From: Rhizobium mayense
GTDB taxonomy: Bacteria; Pseudomonadota; Alphaproteobacteria; Rhizobiales; Rhizobiaceae
DNA length: 64,000 nt
NCBI RefSeq assembly: GCF_030272705.1
Contig: NZ_JARFYM010000035.1
Span: forward strand, 1 to 64,000
Direction of reading: 5' to 3'
The position numbers were made by a program, and so were the translations under genes. Numbering within the stretch: position 1 is the stretch's first letter; each line of letters begins with the position of its first letter. Positions 7,926-16,216 of the stretch are shown in pieces. The notes below the pieces were generated by a model, which saw nothing but the letters and a program-made list of their open reading frames with translations, did not search any database and was not told where the DNA came from.

Positions 7926-8756
7926 ATGAAAAGCCGCACGACTTTTTACACGGCGCTCACCTATGCCGCGGGCCTGTTGTTCCTGGCCATCTTCATCGGC
8001 CCGATCCTGTGGTTCCTGGCGCTCGCCATCCGGCCGGCCGAAACGGCCTTTGCGATGCCGCCGCAGCTCACCTTCGAGCCGACGTTCGACGCCTTCCGGC
8101 ATATCCTCGTCGATCCCGGCACCAATTCACCGCAATTGGTGAACTCGCTGATCGTCGCAATCGGCGCGGTGTTGCTCAATCTGCCCTTCTCGGTGCCGGC
8201 GGCCTACGCTCTCTCGCGCTTTAAGATGCGCGGCAAGAAGAACATCATGCTCTGGTATCTCGGGCTGTTGATGGCGCCGCCGATCGCCTTTCTGATCCCG
8301 TATTTCGTGCTGATCACGCGGATCGGCCTGCAGGGCTCCTATTTCTCGATGGTGCTGGTTCTCCAGACGCTGACGATCCCGTTCTCTGTCTGGCTGATGA
8401 AGAGCTTCATCGACGAGGTGCCGGCTGAACTCGAAGAGGCCGCCCGTGTCGACGGCGCGCGCTGGTATACGATCATGTGGCGCATCACGCTGCCGATCGT
8501 TCGCCCCGGCATCATCGTTACCTCGATGTTCGCCTTCGTCTTTGCCTGGAACAACGCAGCCTTCCCGCTGGTGCTGAGTTCGCGTTCCACCGCCACTCTC
8601 CCGATCGGGACCCTTGGATATTTCGCGACCAGCGGCGTGACCTGGAACTACATCGCCGCAGCCGCCGTGCTCGCGATGATCCCGCCGATGATCATCTTCC
8701 TGGTGTTCGACCGCTACGTCGTCCGGGGCCTGACCTTCGGGTCGGTCAAAGGCTGA
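7926..8756 (+). CDS. ABC sugar importer, inner-membrane permease (MalG-like)
   Basis: A 276-residue MalG-type permease with six predicted membrane segments, starting MKSRTTFYTALTYAAGLLFLAIF. The EAA motif is EEAARVDGARWYTIMWRITLP. The ATG at 7926 is preceded by GAGGAGTGGTG, which overlaps the end of the first permease, so translation is probably coupled. It is the partner of the MalF-like subunit and docks the ATPase encoded at 9891. Confidence 0.88.
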   Translation: MKSRTTFYTALTYAAGLLFLAIFIGPILWFLALAIRPAETAFAMPPQLTFEPTFDAFRHILVDPGTNSPQLVNSLIVAIGAVLLNLPFSVPAAYALSRFKMRGKKNIMLWYLGLLMAPPIAFLIPYFVLITRIGLQGSYFSMVLVLQTLTIPFSVWLMKSFIDEVPAELEEAARVDGARWYTIMWRITLPIVRPGIIVTSMFAFVFAWNNAAFPLVLSSRSTATLPIGTLGYFATSGVTWNYIAAAAVLAMIPPMIIFLVFDRYVVRGLTFGSVKG

Positions 8757-8788
8757 GCTTTTCTAAAGTCTGAATGGAGTAAAAAAGA

Positions 8789-9814
8789 ATGAGCAAACTT
8801 CGTATCGGCGTTATCGGCGCCGGCCTCTGGGGCAATAATCACGCCCATACTTTCAACGTCCTGCCGGAGACCGAGCTTGTCGGCGTCTGCGACCTGGACG
8901 AGGGCAGGGCGCTCAAAATGAAAGAAAGCTTTGGCGCAGCGGAAGCGTTCACCGACTACAATAAGCTGATCGCCAGCGACCGCATCGATGCCGTCTCCGT
9001 TGCGACGCCGGACTTTACCCACACGCCGATCATCCTTGCCGCACTCAAAGCCGACAAGCATGTCTTGAGCGAAAAGCCGCTGGCGACGACCGTCAAGGAA
9101 GCCGAAGAGATCGCCGAGGCTGCCGCAAAGTCGAAGGGCAAGCTGATGATCGACTTCCACAATCGGGTGAACCCGATCCTTGCGCAGGTCCGCGATATGA
9201 TCCAGGACGGCCAGATCGGCTTGGCGAAACACGGCATGGCGCGGCTCTCGAACACGACCTTCGTTCCCTTCGAAATGTTGAGCTGGGCCGCGAAGTCCTC
9301 CGCGCTCTGGTTCCTGGGCAGCCATCTCGTCGACGTACTGCGCTTCATCCTCGAAGACGAGGTGACCCGCGTCTACGCCGTTGCGCGGTCCGGCACGCTT
9401 GCCGCGGGCGGCGTCGACACCAAGGATTTCCACGCGTCGATCCTCGAATTCTCCAAGGGCACGGTCGTGACCATGGAAAACAGCTGGATCCTGTCGCGCG
9501 ACAACCCGTCGCTCGTCGATTTCAAAATCGAGTTCGTCGGCGAGAAGGGGCAGATCCAGGCGGATCCCACCCATAACGGCGGTCTGCGCCGCATCGTCGA
9601 TGGTGGCATGCGGTTCAACGACTACATCGGCATGACGCCGACAGGCGCCACCCGCATCGGCGGCTTCGTGCAGGAATCCATTGCCCGCTTCGTCGACAGC
9701 GTGGTGCGCGACGTGCCCCTGCTTGCCGATGCAAACGACGGTCTTGCCAATACCAAGGTTCTGGCGGCGATCGAGGAGTCCGTTGCCAGCGGCAAACCTC
9801 AGACCATCGGCTGA
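8789..9814 (+). CDS. Gfo/Idh/MocA-family NAD(P)-dependent dehydrogenase
   Basis: A 341-residue oxidoreductase with the N-terminal Rossmann fold of the family (IGVIGAGLWGNNHA, residues 6-19) and the EKPL motif (HVLSEKPLATTVKEAEEI) whose lysine is normally catalytic. The C-terminal alpha/beta domain carries the substrate site. Members oxidise sugars, sugar phosphates or inositols at a ring carbon. It sits inside the ABC operon, so it probably acts on the imported compound. Families such as NtdC (glucose-6-phosphate 3-dehydrogenase) and MocA share this fold, and a DegT aminotransferase lies 5 kb away; see the finding on the aminosugar locus. The substrate cannot be read from sequence. Confidence 0.88.
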   Translation: MSKLRIGVIGAGLWGNNHAHTFNVLPETELVGVCDLDEGRALKMKESFGAAEAFTDYNKLIASDRIDAVSVATPDFTHTPIILAALKADKHVLSEKPLATTVKEAEEIAEAAAKSKGKLMIDFHNRVNPILAQVRDMIQDGQIGLAKHGMARLSNTTFVPFEMLSWAAKSSALWFLGSHLVDVLRFILEDEVTRVYAVARSGTLAAGGVDTKDFHASILEFSKGTVVTMENSWILSRDNPSLVDFKIEFVGEKGQIQADPTHNGGLRRIVDGGMRFNDYIGMTPTGATRIGGFVQESIARFVDSVVRDVPLLADANDGLANTKVLAAIEESVASGKPQTIG

Positions 9815-9830
9815 TGCCGTCACCAATCCC

Positions 9831-9870
9831 GCGAGGCATTCATCCGAATGGATAGGCTGCCTCGCCTCTT
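9831..9870 (+). repeat. Intercistronic hairpin before the ATPase gene
   Basis: GCGAGGC (9831-9837) pairs with GCCTCGC (9859-9865), and an inner ATCC/GGAT stem extends the structure; CTCTT follows. It is probably an mRNA stabiliser or partial terminator between dehydrogenase and ATPase genes. Confidence 0.45.
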
Positions 9871-9890
9871 GATACTGGGAGAAGAATTAT

Positions 9891-11057
9891 ATGGCGTCCA
9901 TGACCTTTGACGGGATTGGAAAAACCTATCCGGACGGAACCGTCGCCGTCGCCAATGTGAGCTTTACGGTCGCCAACGGCGAGTTCGTCGTGCTGGTCGG
10001 ACCGTCCGGCTGCGGCAAATCCACCCTTCTCAGGATGGCGGCCGGACTGGAATTGCTCAACAGCGGCCGGCTGCTCATGGACGATCAGGATGTCACCAAC
10101 ACCGAGCCGCAGGACCGCGACATCGCGATGGTGTTCCAGAATTACGCGCTCTATCCGCATATGACCGTCTACGAAAACATGGCCTTCGGCCTGCAGCAGC
10201 GCAAGATGCCGAAGGACAAGATCGACAAGCTCGTTCGCGATGCAGCCGAGATGCTCGATCTCACCAAATACCTGCACCGCAAGCCCGGTGCGCTGTCCGG
10301 CGGGCAGCGCCAGCGTGTCGCGATGGGGCGCGCAATCGTCCGCCATCCAATGGCGTTCCTGATGGACGAGCCGCTTTCCAATCTCGATGCCAAGCTGCGT
10401 GTTCAGATGCGCGCCGAGCTCAAGCTGTTGAACCAGCGTCTCGGCGTCACCACACTCTATGTCACCCATGATCAGGTCGAGGCGATGACGATGGGCGACC
10501 GGGTTGCGGTGCTAAAGCCGGTCGCCGATGCCGGCGAAAGCAACCTGCAGCAGATCGACACGCCGCAGCGGCTCTACGATCGGCCGGTGAATCTATTCGT
10601 TGCCGGCTTTATCGGTTCGCCGGCGATGAATTTCGTGCGGGCTGAACTACAGGCGGATGGCCAAAGCCTGCGTGCCACGATCGTAGGCACCGGCATCACC
10701 TTTCCGGTTCCCGCGAGCGCTGCGTTGTCTGCCTATGCCGGGCGCCAGATCATCGCCGGAATACGCCCGGAAATGTTTCGGGTGTGTCCAGAGCAGGACG
10801 CGCTGTTTAATGAGCCGGTCCCGGTTGCCGAGGCGCTCGGCGCCGACACCTTCGTGTTCTTCGACATCGCCTCTCCGCCGGTCAATGTCAGCGATGCGGA
10901 TGACCCCGACGATTTCAGCCGCAAGGTTACGAACCGGCTGGTTGCGCGCATCCCCCCGATGGCGACCCCCGCGCCGAAGCAGCGGCTGCCGCTGACGGTC
11001 GATCTGGACAAGCTGCACTGGTTCGATCCGCATACAGGGGTTTCGATACGCGACTGA
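9891..11057 (+). CDS. ABC sugar importer, ATPase (MalK/UgpC-like)
   Basis: A 388-residue ATPase with all motifs of the family: Walker A GPSGCGKST (about residues 39-47), Q-loop, signature LSGGQRQRVAMGRA, Walker B MAFLMDEPLSNLDA and the switch histidine in VTHDQVEA. The C-terminal TOBE/MOP-type regulatory domain is present (IIAGIRPEMF). One insert in this domain (around NVSDADDPDDFSRKV) is longer than usual. It powers the importer encoded upstream and is the last gene of the operon; a strong terminator follows 70 bases after the stop. Confidence 0.92.
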   Translation: MASMTFDGIGKTYPDGTVAVANVSFTVANGEFVVLVGPSGCGKSTLLRMAAGLELLNSGRLLMDDQDVTNTEPQDRDIAMVFQNYALYPHMTVYENMAFGLQQRKMPKDKIDKLVRDAAEMLDLTKYLHRKPGALSGGQRQRVAMGRAIVRHPMAFLMDEPLSNLDAKLRVQMRAELKLLNQRLGVTTLYVTHDQVEAMTMGDRVAVLKPVADAGESNLQQIDTPQRLYDRPVNLFVAGFIGSPAMNFVRAELQADGQSLRATIVGTGITFPVPASAALSAYAGRQIIAGIRPEMFRVCPEQDALFNEPVPVAEALGADTFVFFDIASPPVNVSDADDPDDFSRKVTNRLVARIPPMATPAPKQRLPLTVDLDKLHWFDPHTGVSIRD

Positions 11058-11128
11058 TCCAGGTGCTTGCATGCAAACGATCCGCTCGAATGGGCCCCGC
11101 GTAGTACGATTGCCTCCCAAGGCGCCTT

Positions 11129-11165
11129 GGCTGTCGTCGAGCAAAGCTCGGCGACAGCCTCTTTT
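11129..11165 (+). terminator. Rho-independent terminator of the ABC operon
   Basis: GGCTGTCGTCGAGC (11129-11142), loop AAA, then GCTCGGCGACAGCC (11146-11159): a 14-base stem with one G-T pair, followed by TCTTTT. Confidence 0.85.
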
Positions 11166-11616
11166 CGAACGGCGAGAGTCGGCACATTCAAACCATGATC
11201 GAGAGATCTGTAACATCCAAAGGCTAGGAGTGGCGCGTGAAATACGGAAAACGGACGACGCGGCGGCTCAGATCCGGCATTTGGGCGAAATCGTTGCGGA
11301 GTTCCGCCTTGGTCCTGCAGACAATTCATCGGATGTCCGCCATCCAAACATGGCAAGTCTTGACAGTCTGCTGCGGTTGCCTGGCCGGTGTATGATGGCG
11401 AAACTTGCGGACGCCATTGGGGATGGTCAACAACGTTGCGGAGCGTTGAAGGCGATCTGAGAGCTCTGCAGGCGCGAAACGACGATCGCTGTCTTCGCTG
11501 TGTTGTGCGCCGGCTGTTCGGCGAGGAACGAAAATCCGTCGGACGTCGAATTTGATTGCGCAGTTCAAGCCGAGAATCGATCACGAGGTCATAGACCGAA
11601 TTTTTACCGAGTGTTC
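11166..11616. other. Intergenic region, no recognised gene
   Basis: About 450 bases after the ABC operon terminator. Open frames on both strands are short, lack ribosome sites and resemble no family I know. Confidence 0.45.
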
Positions 11617-11847
11617 ATGAAGCGGAAACTCTCGCCCTTTGAAAGATCGTGCCTTTGGTGGATATCGGTCGGCAGGAATGTCTCCGAGATTGCCTTGCTT
11701 GAAGGCAAGCGTGAAGCCGAAATCTGTCTATGTCTGGACCGAGCAGTTGCCCGCCTTGGTGCGACCTCTGTAGAGGATGCGCTCAAGAAGGCGAACCTCT
11801 TTAGGTCGGATCGCCTGATAGTGCCGTTACCAGAGAGAAAAGCTTAA
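11617..11847 (+). CDS. Small LuxR-type helix-turn-helix protein
   Basis: A 76-residue protein that is almost entirely a LuxR/GerE-type DNA-binding domain: LSPFERSCLWWISVGRNVSEIALLEGKRE matches the first three helices, and ICLCLDRAVARLGATSVEDALKKA the rest. There is no receiver or ligand domain. The ATG at 11617 gives exactly the domain; the frame is open further upstream but without domain match. Single-domain HTH proteins of this type are common on rhizobial symbiotic plasmids. Targets are unknown. Confidence 0.65.
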   Translation: MKRKLSPFERSCLWWISVGRNVSEIALLEGKREAEICLCLDRAVARLGATSVEDALKKANLFRSDRLIVPLPERKA

Positions 11848-12090
11848 ACGCTTCTGACACCTAACAGATCCTCAAAGGAACCTGCAGCTCAGGGAGCCGA
11901 ACGCGTCGGCTACGATTGGGCGACAACAGGCGGTCAGGTTGGGTACACTGCTCCGCGGGCCACCATGTCTCCGTTTTGAGCTCGGGGAGGCCTGCCTGAT
12001 CACAAACTACCGGACACGGAAAGCCGCTTGTTCGGCTGCGCAAAAAAAACTGAATGGCTGAGCTGCTCGACAATGATCAAAATTGCGTTT

Positions 12091-12807
12091 TTACAAACTT
12101 CTCACCAGCCGAAGAAAACTTGTCGATCGCTGATTGTTTACCTCTTGTACGACGCGCGGGAGAGCGCTTTGTTCGACATCAAGGTGGCTCATTAATGCGG
12201 CCTCCACCGCCCCCGTCGCCTTGCTCAACTGCGGCATCACGTCAATGAGCCTTGCTAGGCTTTTTTCATAGGAAGGGGCAAGCTCCGACGTTATTATTTC
12301 CATCCGGATAGGACGAGAGCAAAAACAGAATTTGTCGATAATTCTGCAAATCTCGCAATTTTCCGACAACTGGGCGATGTTGGCAAAGATGGTTTCCGCA
12401 TGTATTGCGAGCTGGTCGCGCGGCGGCTTATCGCGTACGCCGCCATCGTCCGGGACATGCGACCGCATACGCCAGAGTGCGTAGGTGAGGGTTTGACGCG
12501 CGATAACATATAAGTCCAACAGTGCCCCTTCCACGAGCGGCCTAGTGAAATAGCCTCTTTGAGGAACGGAGAGAATCTTTCCCTCCGCGGCAAGTCGGAT
12601 GAGCGCTTCGCGTATCGGTGTCCGACCAAGGCCAAGAGTGGTGGCAAGATCCTGGTCACTGAGATGTTGCGCAGGCACGCGGGCGTAGCTGTAAAGCAAT
12701 TCAAGAACAGCATTGTAGGCAGCGTCAGCCTTTGCAGGCAGCGGTTCGCCTGTGGAAGTTGGAACGGCTATTCCACGACATTGGAGCGCTTTCTCACAGA
12801 GCCACAT
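12091..12807 (-). CDS. GntR-family transcriptional regulator
   Basis: A 238-residue regulator. The N-terminal winged helix is clear (about residues 30-95), with the recognition segment TLGLGRTPIREALIRLAAEG followed by the wing ILSVPQRGYF. The all-helical C-terminal region fits an FCD-like effector domain but is diverged and unusually rich in cysteine (NCEICRIIDKFCFC). The ATG at 12807 follows GAGGAAATTG. It is the last member of a leftward group with aminotransferase, phosphatase and acetyltransferase genes and may report on the same metabolite; this is inference. Confidence 0.8.
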   Translation of the reverse strand: MWLCEKALQCRGIAVPTSTGEPLPAKADAAYNAVLELLYSYARVPAQHLSDQDLATTLGLGRTPIREALIRLAAEGKILSVPQRGYFTRPLVEGALLDLYVIARQTLTYALWRMRSHVPDDGGVRDKPPRDQLAIHAETIFANIAQLSENCEICRIIDKFCFCSRPIRMEIITSELAPSYEKSLARLIDVMPQLSKATGAVEAALMSHLDVEQSALPRVVQEVNNQRSTSFLRLVRSL

Positions 12808-13083
12808 TTTTCAATTTCCTCTGTCGGTGCAATTTGAGAACCGTATGGCGTTTGGCGAATTCAAACGTCAACCCAACTCATTGCGATGCATAGGGATTTC
12901 GTGTGGGCGATGATTTATGAAGTCTAATATAGGCGACAGTCTGGCTGAGGTCACGTCTGCCCTAGTCCGACAGTCCGAAGTACGATCCGTTGCCGTCTTC
13001 GATACCTTCAGTGCGGGCAGGGCACTTGAGCCTCGGAGGAAAATTGACTGGGAAGCCAACACAGATATTCCAGTTGCTCTGAC

Positions 13084-13587
13084 CTAGGCTTGAATGGCGT
13101 CCGGCAAGATCTTTGTCATTAACGTCGCGTCGCCATAAGGTGTCCGCACGTGGTCAATTTCCAACCAGCCGTGCTTTGTATAGAGGCCTTCTGCATCCTC
13201 CGTTGTAAGATAAAGCTTTTTATGGCCGAGGCGCAAAGCTTCGTGTTCCAGCTTCTTGATCAGCAATGTGGCCGTGCCTTTATTGCGGTGGAATGGATGG
13301 ACATATAGCGACTTCAGCCACGGAGAAAGATCGGGTCTTCCCCTAAAATCATACTCGGCCAGGCTGATCATCCCTGTGGGCCTGCTGTCTTCGATGGCAA
13401 TCAAGGTCAGTGGTATAGAACTCCGTGTGGAGGCTTCGAATTCACGCTCCACCTGCTCGAATGATCCATTGGCTTGACAGCCCCATTGCCCAAAGGACCA
13501 ACTCGCACAAACGGAAATTAAATCGCGACAACTCTCCAGATACTCAATTGCTATCGGAGCCTGAATGTATGTGTGCTTCGCAGCCAT
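13084..13587 (-). CDS. GNAT-family N-acetyltransferase
   Basis: A 167-residue GCN5-related acetyltransferase. The acetyl-CoA pyrophosphate loop is visible as VHPFHRNKGTATLLIKKLE, preceded by the beta4 strand SPWLKSLYV and followed by LYLTTEDAEGLYTKHGW, the usual motif B region. The ATG at 13587 has AAAGGAAGAG before it. It probably acetylates an amino group of a small molecule; since a PLP aminotransferase lies upstream in the same orientation, an aminosugar product is a reasonable guess. Peptide or antibiotic targets are not excluded. Confidence 0.8.
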   Translation of the reverse strand: MAAKHTYIQAPIAIEYLESCRDLISVCASWSFGQWGCQANGSFEQVEREFEASTRSSIPLTLIAIEDSRPTGMISLAEYDFRGRPDLSPWLKSLYVHPFHRNKGTATLLIKKLEHEALRLGHKKLYLTTEDAEGLYTKHGWLEIDHVRTPYGDATLMTKILPDAIQA

Positions 13588-13761
13588 CGTCTCTTCCTTT
13601 TTACCGTATGCCGCACGCTCTAAGATTGAGGCCCATAGTGGAGCAGGTCTTCGCACGGGATGATTCCGTCGCCAAAGGGGATCCATAACAACGAATGGGG
13701 CATCTGGGTCCTGACCTGCAGGTCATAAGGTGCAAGAGCGTCTTGGACAACGGCCCAACTG

Positions 13762-14430
13762 TCAACCTGCAAGGATTTCTGGTAGCGCCGTCATCTGGCT
13801 GAATGTTCTCATCGCGCCTGCTTCCAGCAATTTATTAGCGTGCTCGAAAGGACAATGAGAACCGCCGACGAAACCAATTACCCGCATTCGAGCCGCCACC
13901 GCCGCCTGAACCCCCGCGACGCTATCTTCGATGACCAAGCAGTCATCGGCCGACGTGTCCATTCTTTCAGACGCAAACAGAAAAAGATCTGGGGCGGGCT
14001 TGCCGCACGCGACCTGAGAAGCACTGAAGACATAAGGCGAAAAATAATCGTACAGGTCTGTTAGTTTAAGTGCAAAATGCAGCTTTTTCAGATCGCTGCT
14101 CGATGCCACGCATCTCTCCGCATTGATGGCCTCCAAAGCTTGATTGACGCCCGAGATTGCCTTGAGATCGCTAGCATACCGTTTGCCAATTTCTGCCATC
14201 ACAGATTCATGATGACCCTCCGGCAAACGTAGTCCAGACTCAGCTTCGATGATTGAATAAGTTTGGCGATCGGTCATGCCTATGAAGCGACTATTATAAG
14301 TATCAGCGGTGATATTATATCCGTGCCCTGCCAATGCTTCGACATGCACCGCGGTAGCAATGATTTCGCTGTCGATTAGGACTCCATCGCAATCGAAAAT
14401 CAAAAGTTTCGGGGTTTTGCAGGACGTCAT
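13762..14430 (-). CDS. HAD-superfamily sugar phosphatase / beta-phosphoglucomutase-like
   Basis: A 222-residue HAD hydrolase of subfamily IA with a helical cap. Motif I is IFDCDGVLIDSE (nucleophile Asp13, acid/base Asp15), motif II is the SSS of CVASSSDLKK, motif III is the lysine of CGKPAPDLF, and motif IV is VIEDSVAGVQAA. Close families dephosphorylate or isomerise sugar phosphates. The ATG at 14430 is preceded by GGAGTAATCC. It follows the DegT aminotransferase by 79 bases on the same strand, so an order amination then dephosphorylation is plausible. Confidence 0.85.
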   Translation of the reverse strand: MTSCKTPKLLIFDCDGVLIDSEIIATAVHVEALAGHGYNITADTYNSRFIGMTDRQTYSIIEAESGLRLPEGHHESVMAEIGKRYASDLKAISGVNQALEAINAERCVASSSDLKKLHFALKLTDLYDYFSPYVFSASQVACGKPAPDLFLFASERMDTSADDCLVIEDSVAGVQAAVAARMRVIGFVGGSHCPFEHANKLLEAGAMRTFSQMTALPEILAG

Positions 14431-14509
14431 AGGATTACTCCATTGTCGACACAAACAATCTTGCAAGAGGGCAGGCCTGCAGGTTAGCCTGAATTCATCC
14501 CTTCCATTG

Positions 14510-15796
14510 CTAGATGGTTGTCGTGATACCGGAAATCTTTGGGCCAAACTTGAAAAGAGCCTTCCAGACCCTGTGAAACGCTTCTGCGTAAAGTTCCATT
14601 ACCTCGGCTTCATTGGGTGGCGCGATCTCTGATACGTAAAACATCGTATTCAAGAGTTTCACTGTGTTGGGAAAATCGGCGGCTTTCCAATCGTCGGCAA
14701 TGTTCGGCAGATATTCGAAGACGGGCTTCCTAAGCCAAACTAAAACGGGCGCACCTTCGGCCTGTAGCATTTTGACCACGGTATCCCTTGCCGCCGGACC
14801 TGAACCAAAACCGAATGCTTCCGGTTCGATGCGAAGCGGGAAGTTGAGCATGGACTGATCGCAGTCAGATGGGTCGAAGAGCGGAAATAAACCTGGGAGA
14901 TCTCGGATCATCTCCCATAGAATTTTTCCATTATCTCTTCGAACTTGAAGTTGTGTCTCCAGATTCCCTAATCGCATCTTTGCTATACTCGAGGAGAAGA
15001 CGTTGGGGCGGTAGTTATAGCCTGCCGAACACGGGGAAAAAGCCCGATCTCCATTTCGAGATGAACTTGTCAGCGAAACGGCGTCCACATGTTCAATTAG
15101 GTCTTTGTCCTCCGTAATCACGAATCCCAGTTCGCCGGCTCCAAGGTGTTTGGCGCCATTGCCCGATAAAGCGAGTGCATCTGTATCGATGTATGCTCCG
15201 TTTACGATCGCTTTAATGGCGCCGATAGATTGGCAGACGTCATCGATCACCGCGGCACCTCGAGCGCGTGCGGCAGATCTTGCGTGAGGAACACGGATAT
15301 TATTCCCAAAGAGGTGCGTGATGAGAACCGCTCCGACGCCTGGCCCGAATTTGTCGGCTGCCGCTTCTTGATCGATCCCGACCAAGTTCATGTCGACATC
15401 AACGAAGACCGGCTGGAGACCACTGATTGCAATTGGTCCCACCGCTCCAGGCCAATTCAGCGCGGCGGTGACCACGTGTTCGCCCCGGTCTTTAAAATAA
15501 TCAAGCTCGATATGGATTGCCGCCGTACCACTGCCGACGGCGCGCACCCTCCATTTCCCAGCCCATGTTTCGAGATTTTGCTCCAAGTCGGCCACGATTG
15601 GGTGATTAACCCGATGATACCTTCCACTATCTACAACTTCGCGGAGCGCATCTAAATGCTCCGCCTGTGTGGCTGGCCAACGCGTGATCCGCTTCGGAGG
15701 AACGATAGGCTCCCCGCCGAGAAGGGCAAGATCCATTTCCTGCCTGTCCTCTCTGGAGTTATAAAATTCCAGATTATTGCTGGCGTGTCCGTTCAT
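14510..15796 (-). CDS. DegT/DnrJ/EryC1/StrS-family PLP aminotransferase
   Basis: A 428-residue aminotransferase of the sugar-aminotransferase family. The PLP lysine is Lys216 in SGNGAKHLGAGELG, which has the usual spacing before a glycine-rich loop; the preceding VIDDVCQSIGA supplies the conserved Asp. The N-terminus carries the family's LALLGGEPIVP start after about 20 extra residues. The ATG at 15796 has a strong CGGAGGAGTG site. These enzymes convert a keto group on a sugar or cyclitol to an amine. A divergent ROK repressor (16217) probably controls it across an AT-rich spacer. The nature of the keto substrate is not readable from sequence. Confidence 0.88.
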   Translation of the reverse strand: MNGHASNNLEFYNSREDRQEMDLALLGGEPIVPPKRITRWPATQAEHLDALREVVDSGRYHRVNHPIVADLEQNLETWAGKWRVRAVGSGTAAIHIELDYFKDRGEHVVTAALNWPGAVGPIAISGLQPVFVDVDMNLVGIDQEAAADKFGPGVGAVLITHLFGNNIRVPHARSAARARGAAVIDDVCQSIGAIKAIVNGAYIDTDALALSGNGAKHLGAGELGFVITEDKDLIEHVDAVSLTSSSRNGDRAFSPCSAGYNYRPNVFSSSIAKMRLGNLETQLQVRRDNGKILWEMIRDLPGLFPLFDPSDCDQSMLNFPLRIEPEAFGFGSGPAARDTVVKMLQAEGAPVLVWLRKPVFEYLPNIADDWKAADFPNTVKLLNTMFYVSEIAPPNEAEVMELYAEAFHRVWKALFKFGPKISGITTTI

Positions 15797-16216
15797 TACA
15801 CTCCTCCGACAGCTAATTGTGATCGATCATCGGTCAATTTTCTGGGGATGTTCTATTGTTTTATCAAGGAAAATCAACAGATATCAAAATATATTTTAAA
15901 GTATATTTTATTATAGATGGAATATCCGACATTTGATGTGGATTTTACTAAAAATATATATCAGCATGATTTACATATACTGAGAGAGCGTGCCTTCTTT
16001 TTCCGAAGTGACTATTCGGATGATACGCTGGCGAAGAACTTCAGTTGTGTGATGATCGCCTATACCGCCACCAGTGGGAAGGAGTGTTAAAACCGGCAAG
16101 CCACATAGGTCCAAGTTACCACCCGCGATTCCGGGAAACGGCAATGGCCACAGGCAGTCGCGAGGAAGTCGCCGTAAGGGCAATCGAGTTTCGATAAAAA
16201 GGGAAAGTCGGATCCA
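15797..16216. promoter_or_regulatory. Divergent AT-rich control region between aminotransferase and second ROK gene
   Basis: The 420 bases hold an AT-rich block (about 15880-15980) that stands out from the GC-rich surroundings. It includes the 12-base perfect palindrome AAAATATATTTT (15886-15897) followed by AAAGTATATTTTA. ROK repressors of the NagC/Mlc type bind AT-rich palindromes, so this is a candidate operator. I found no nod box or sigma54 element. Confidence 0.4.
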
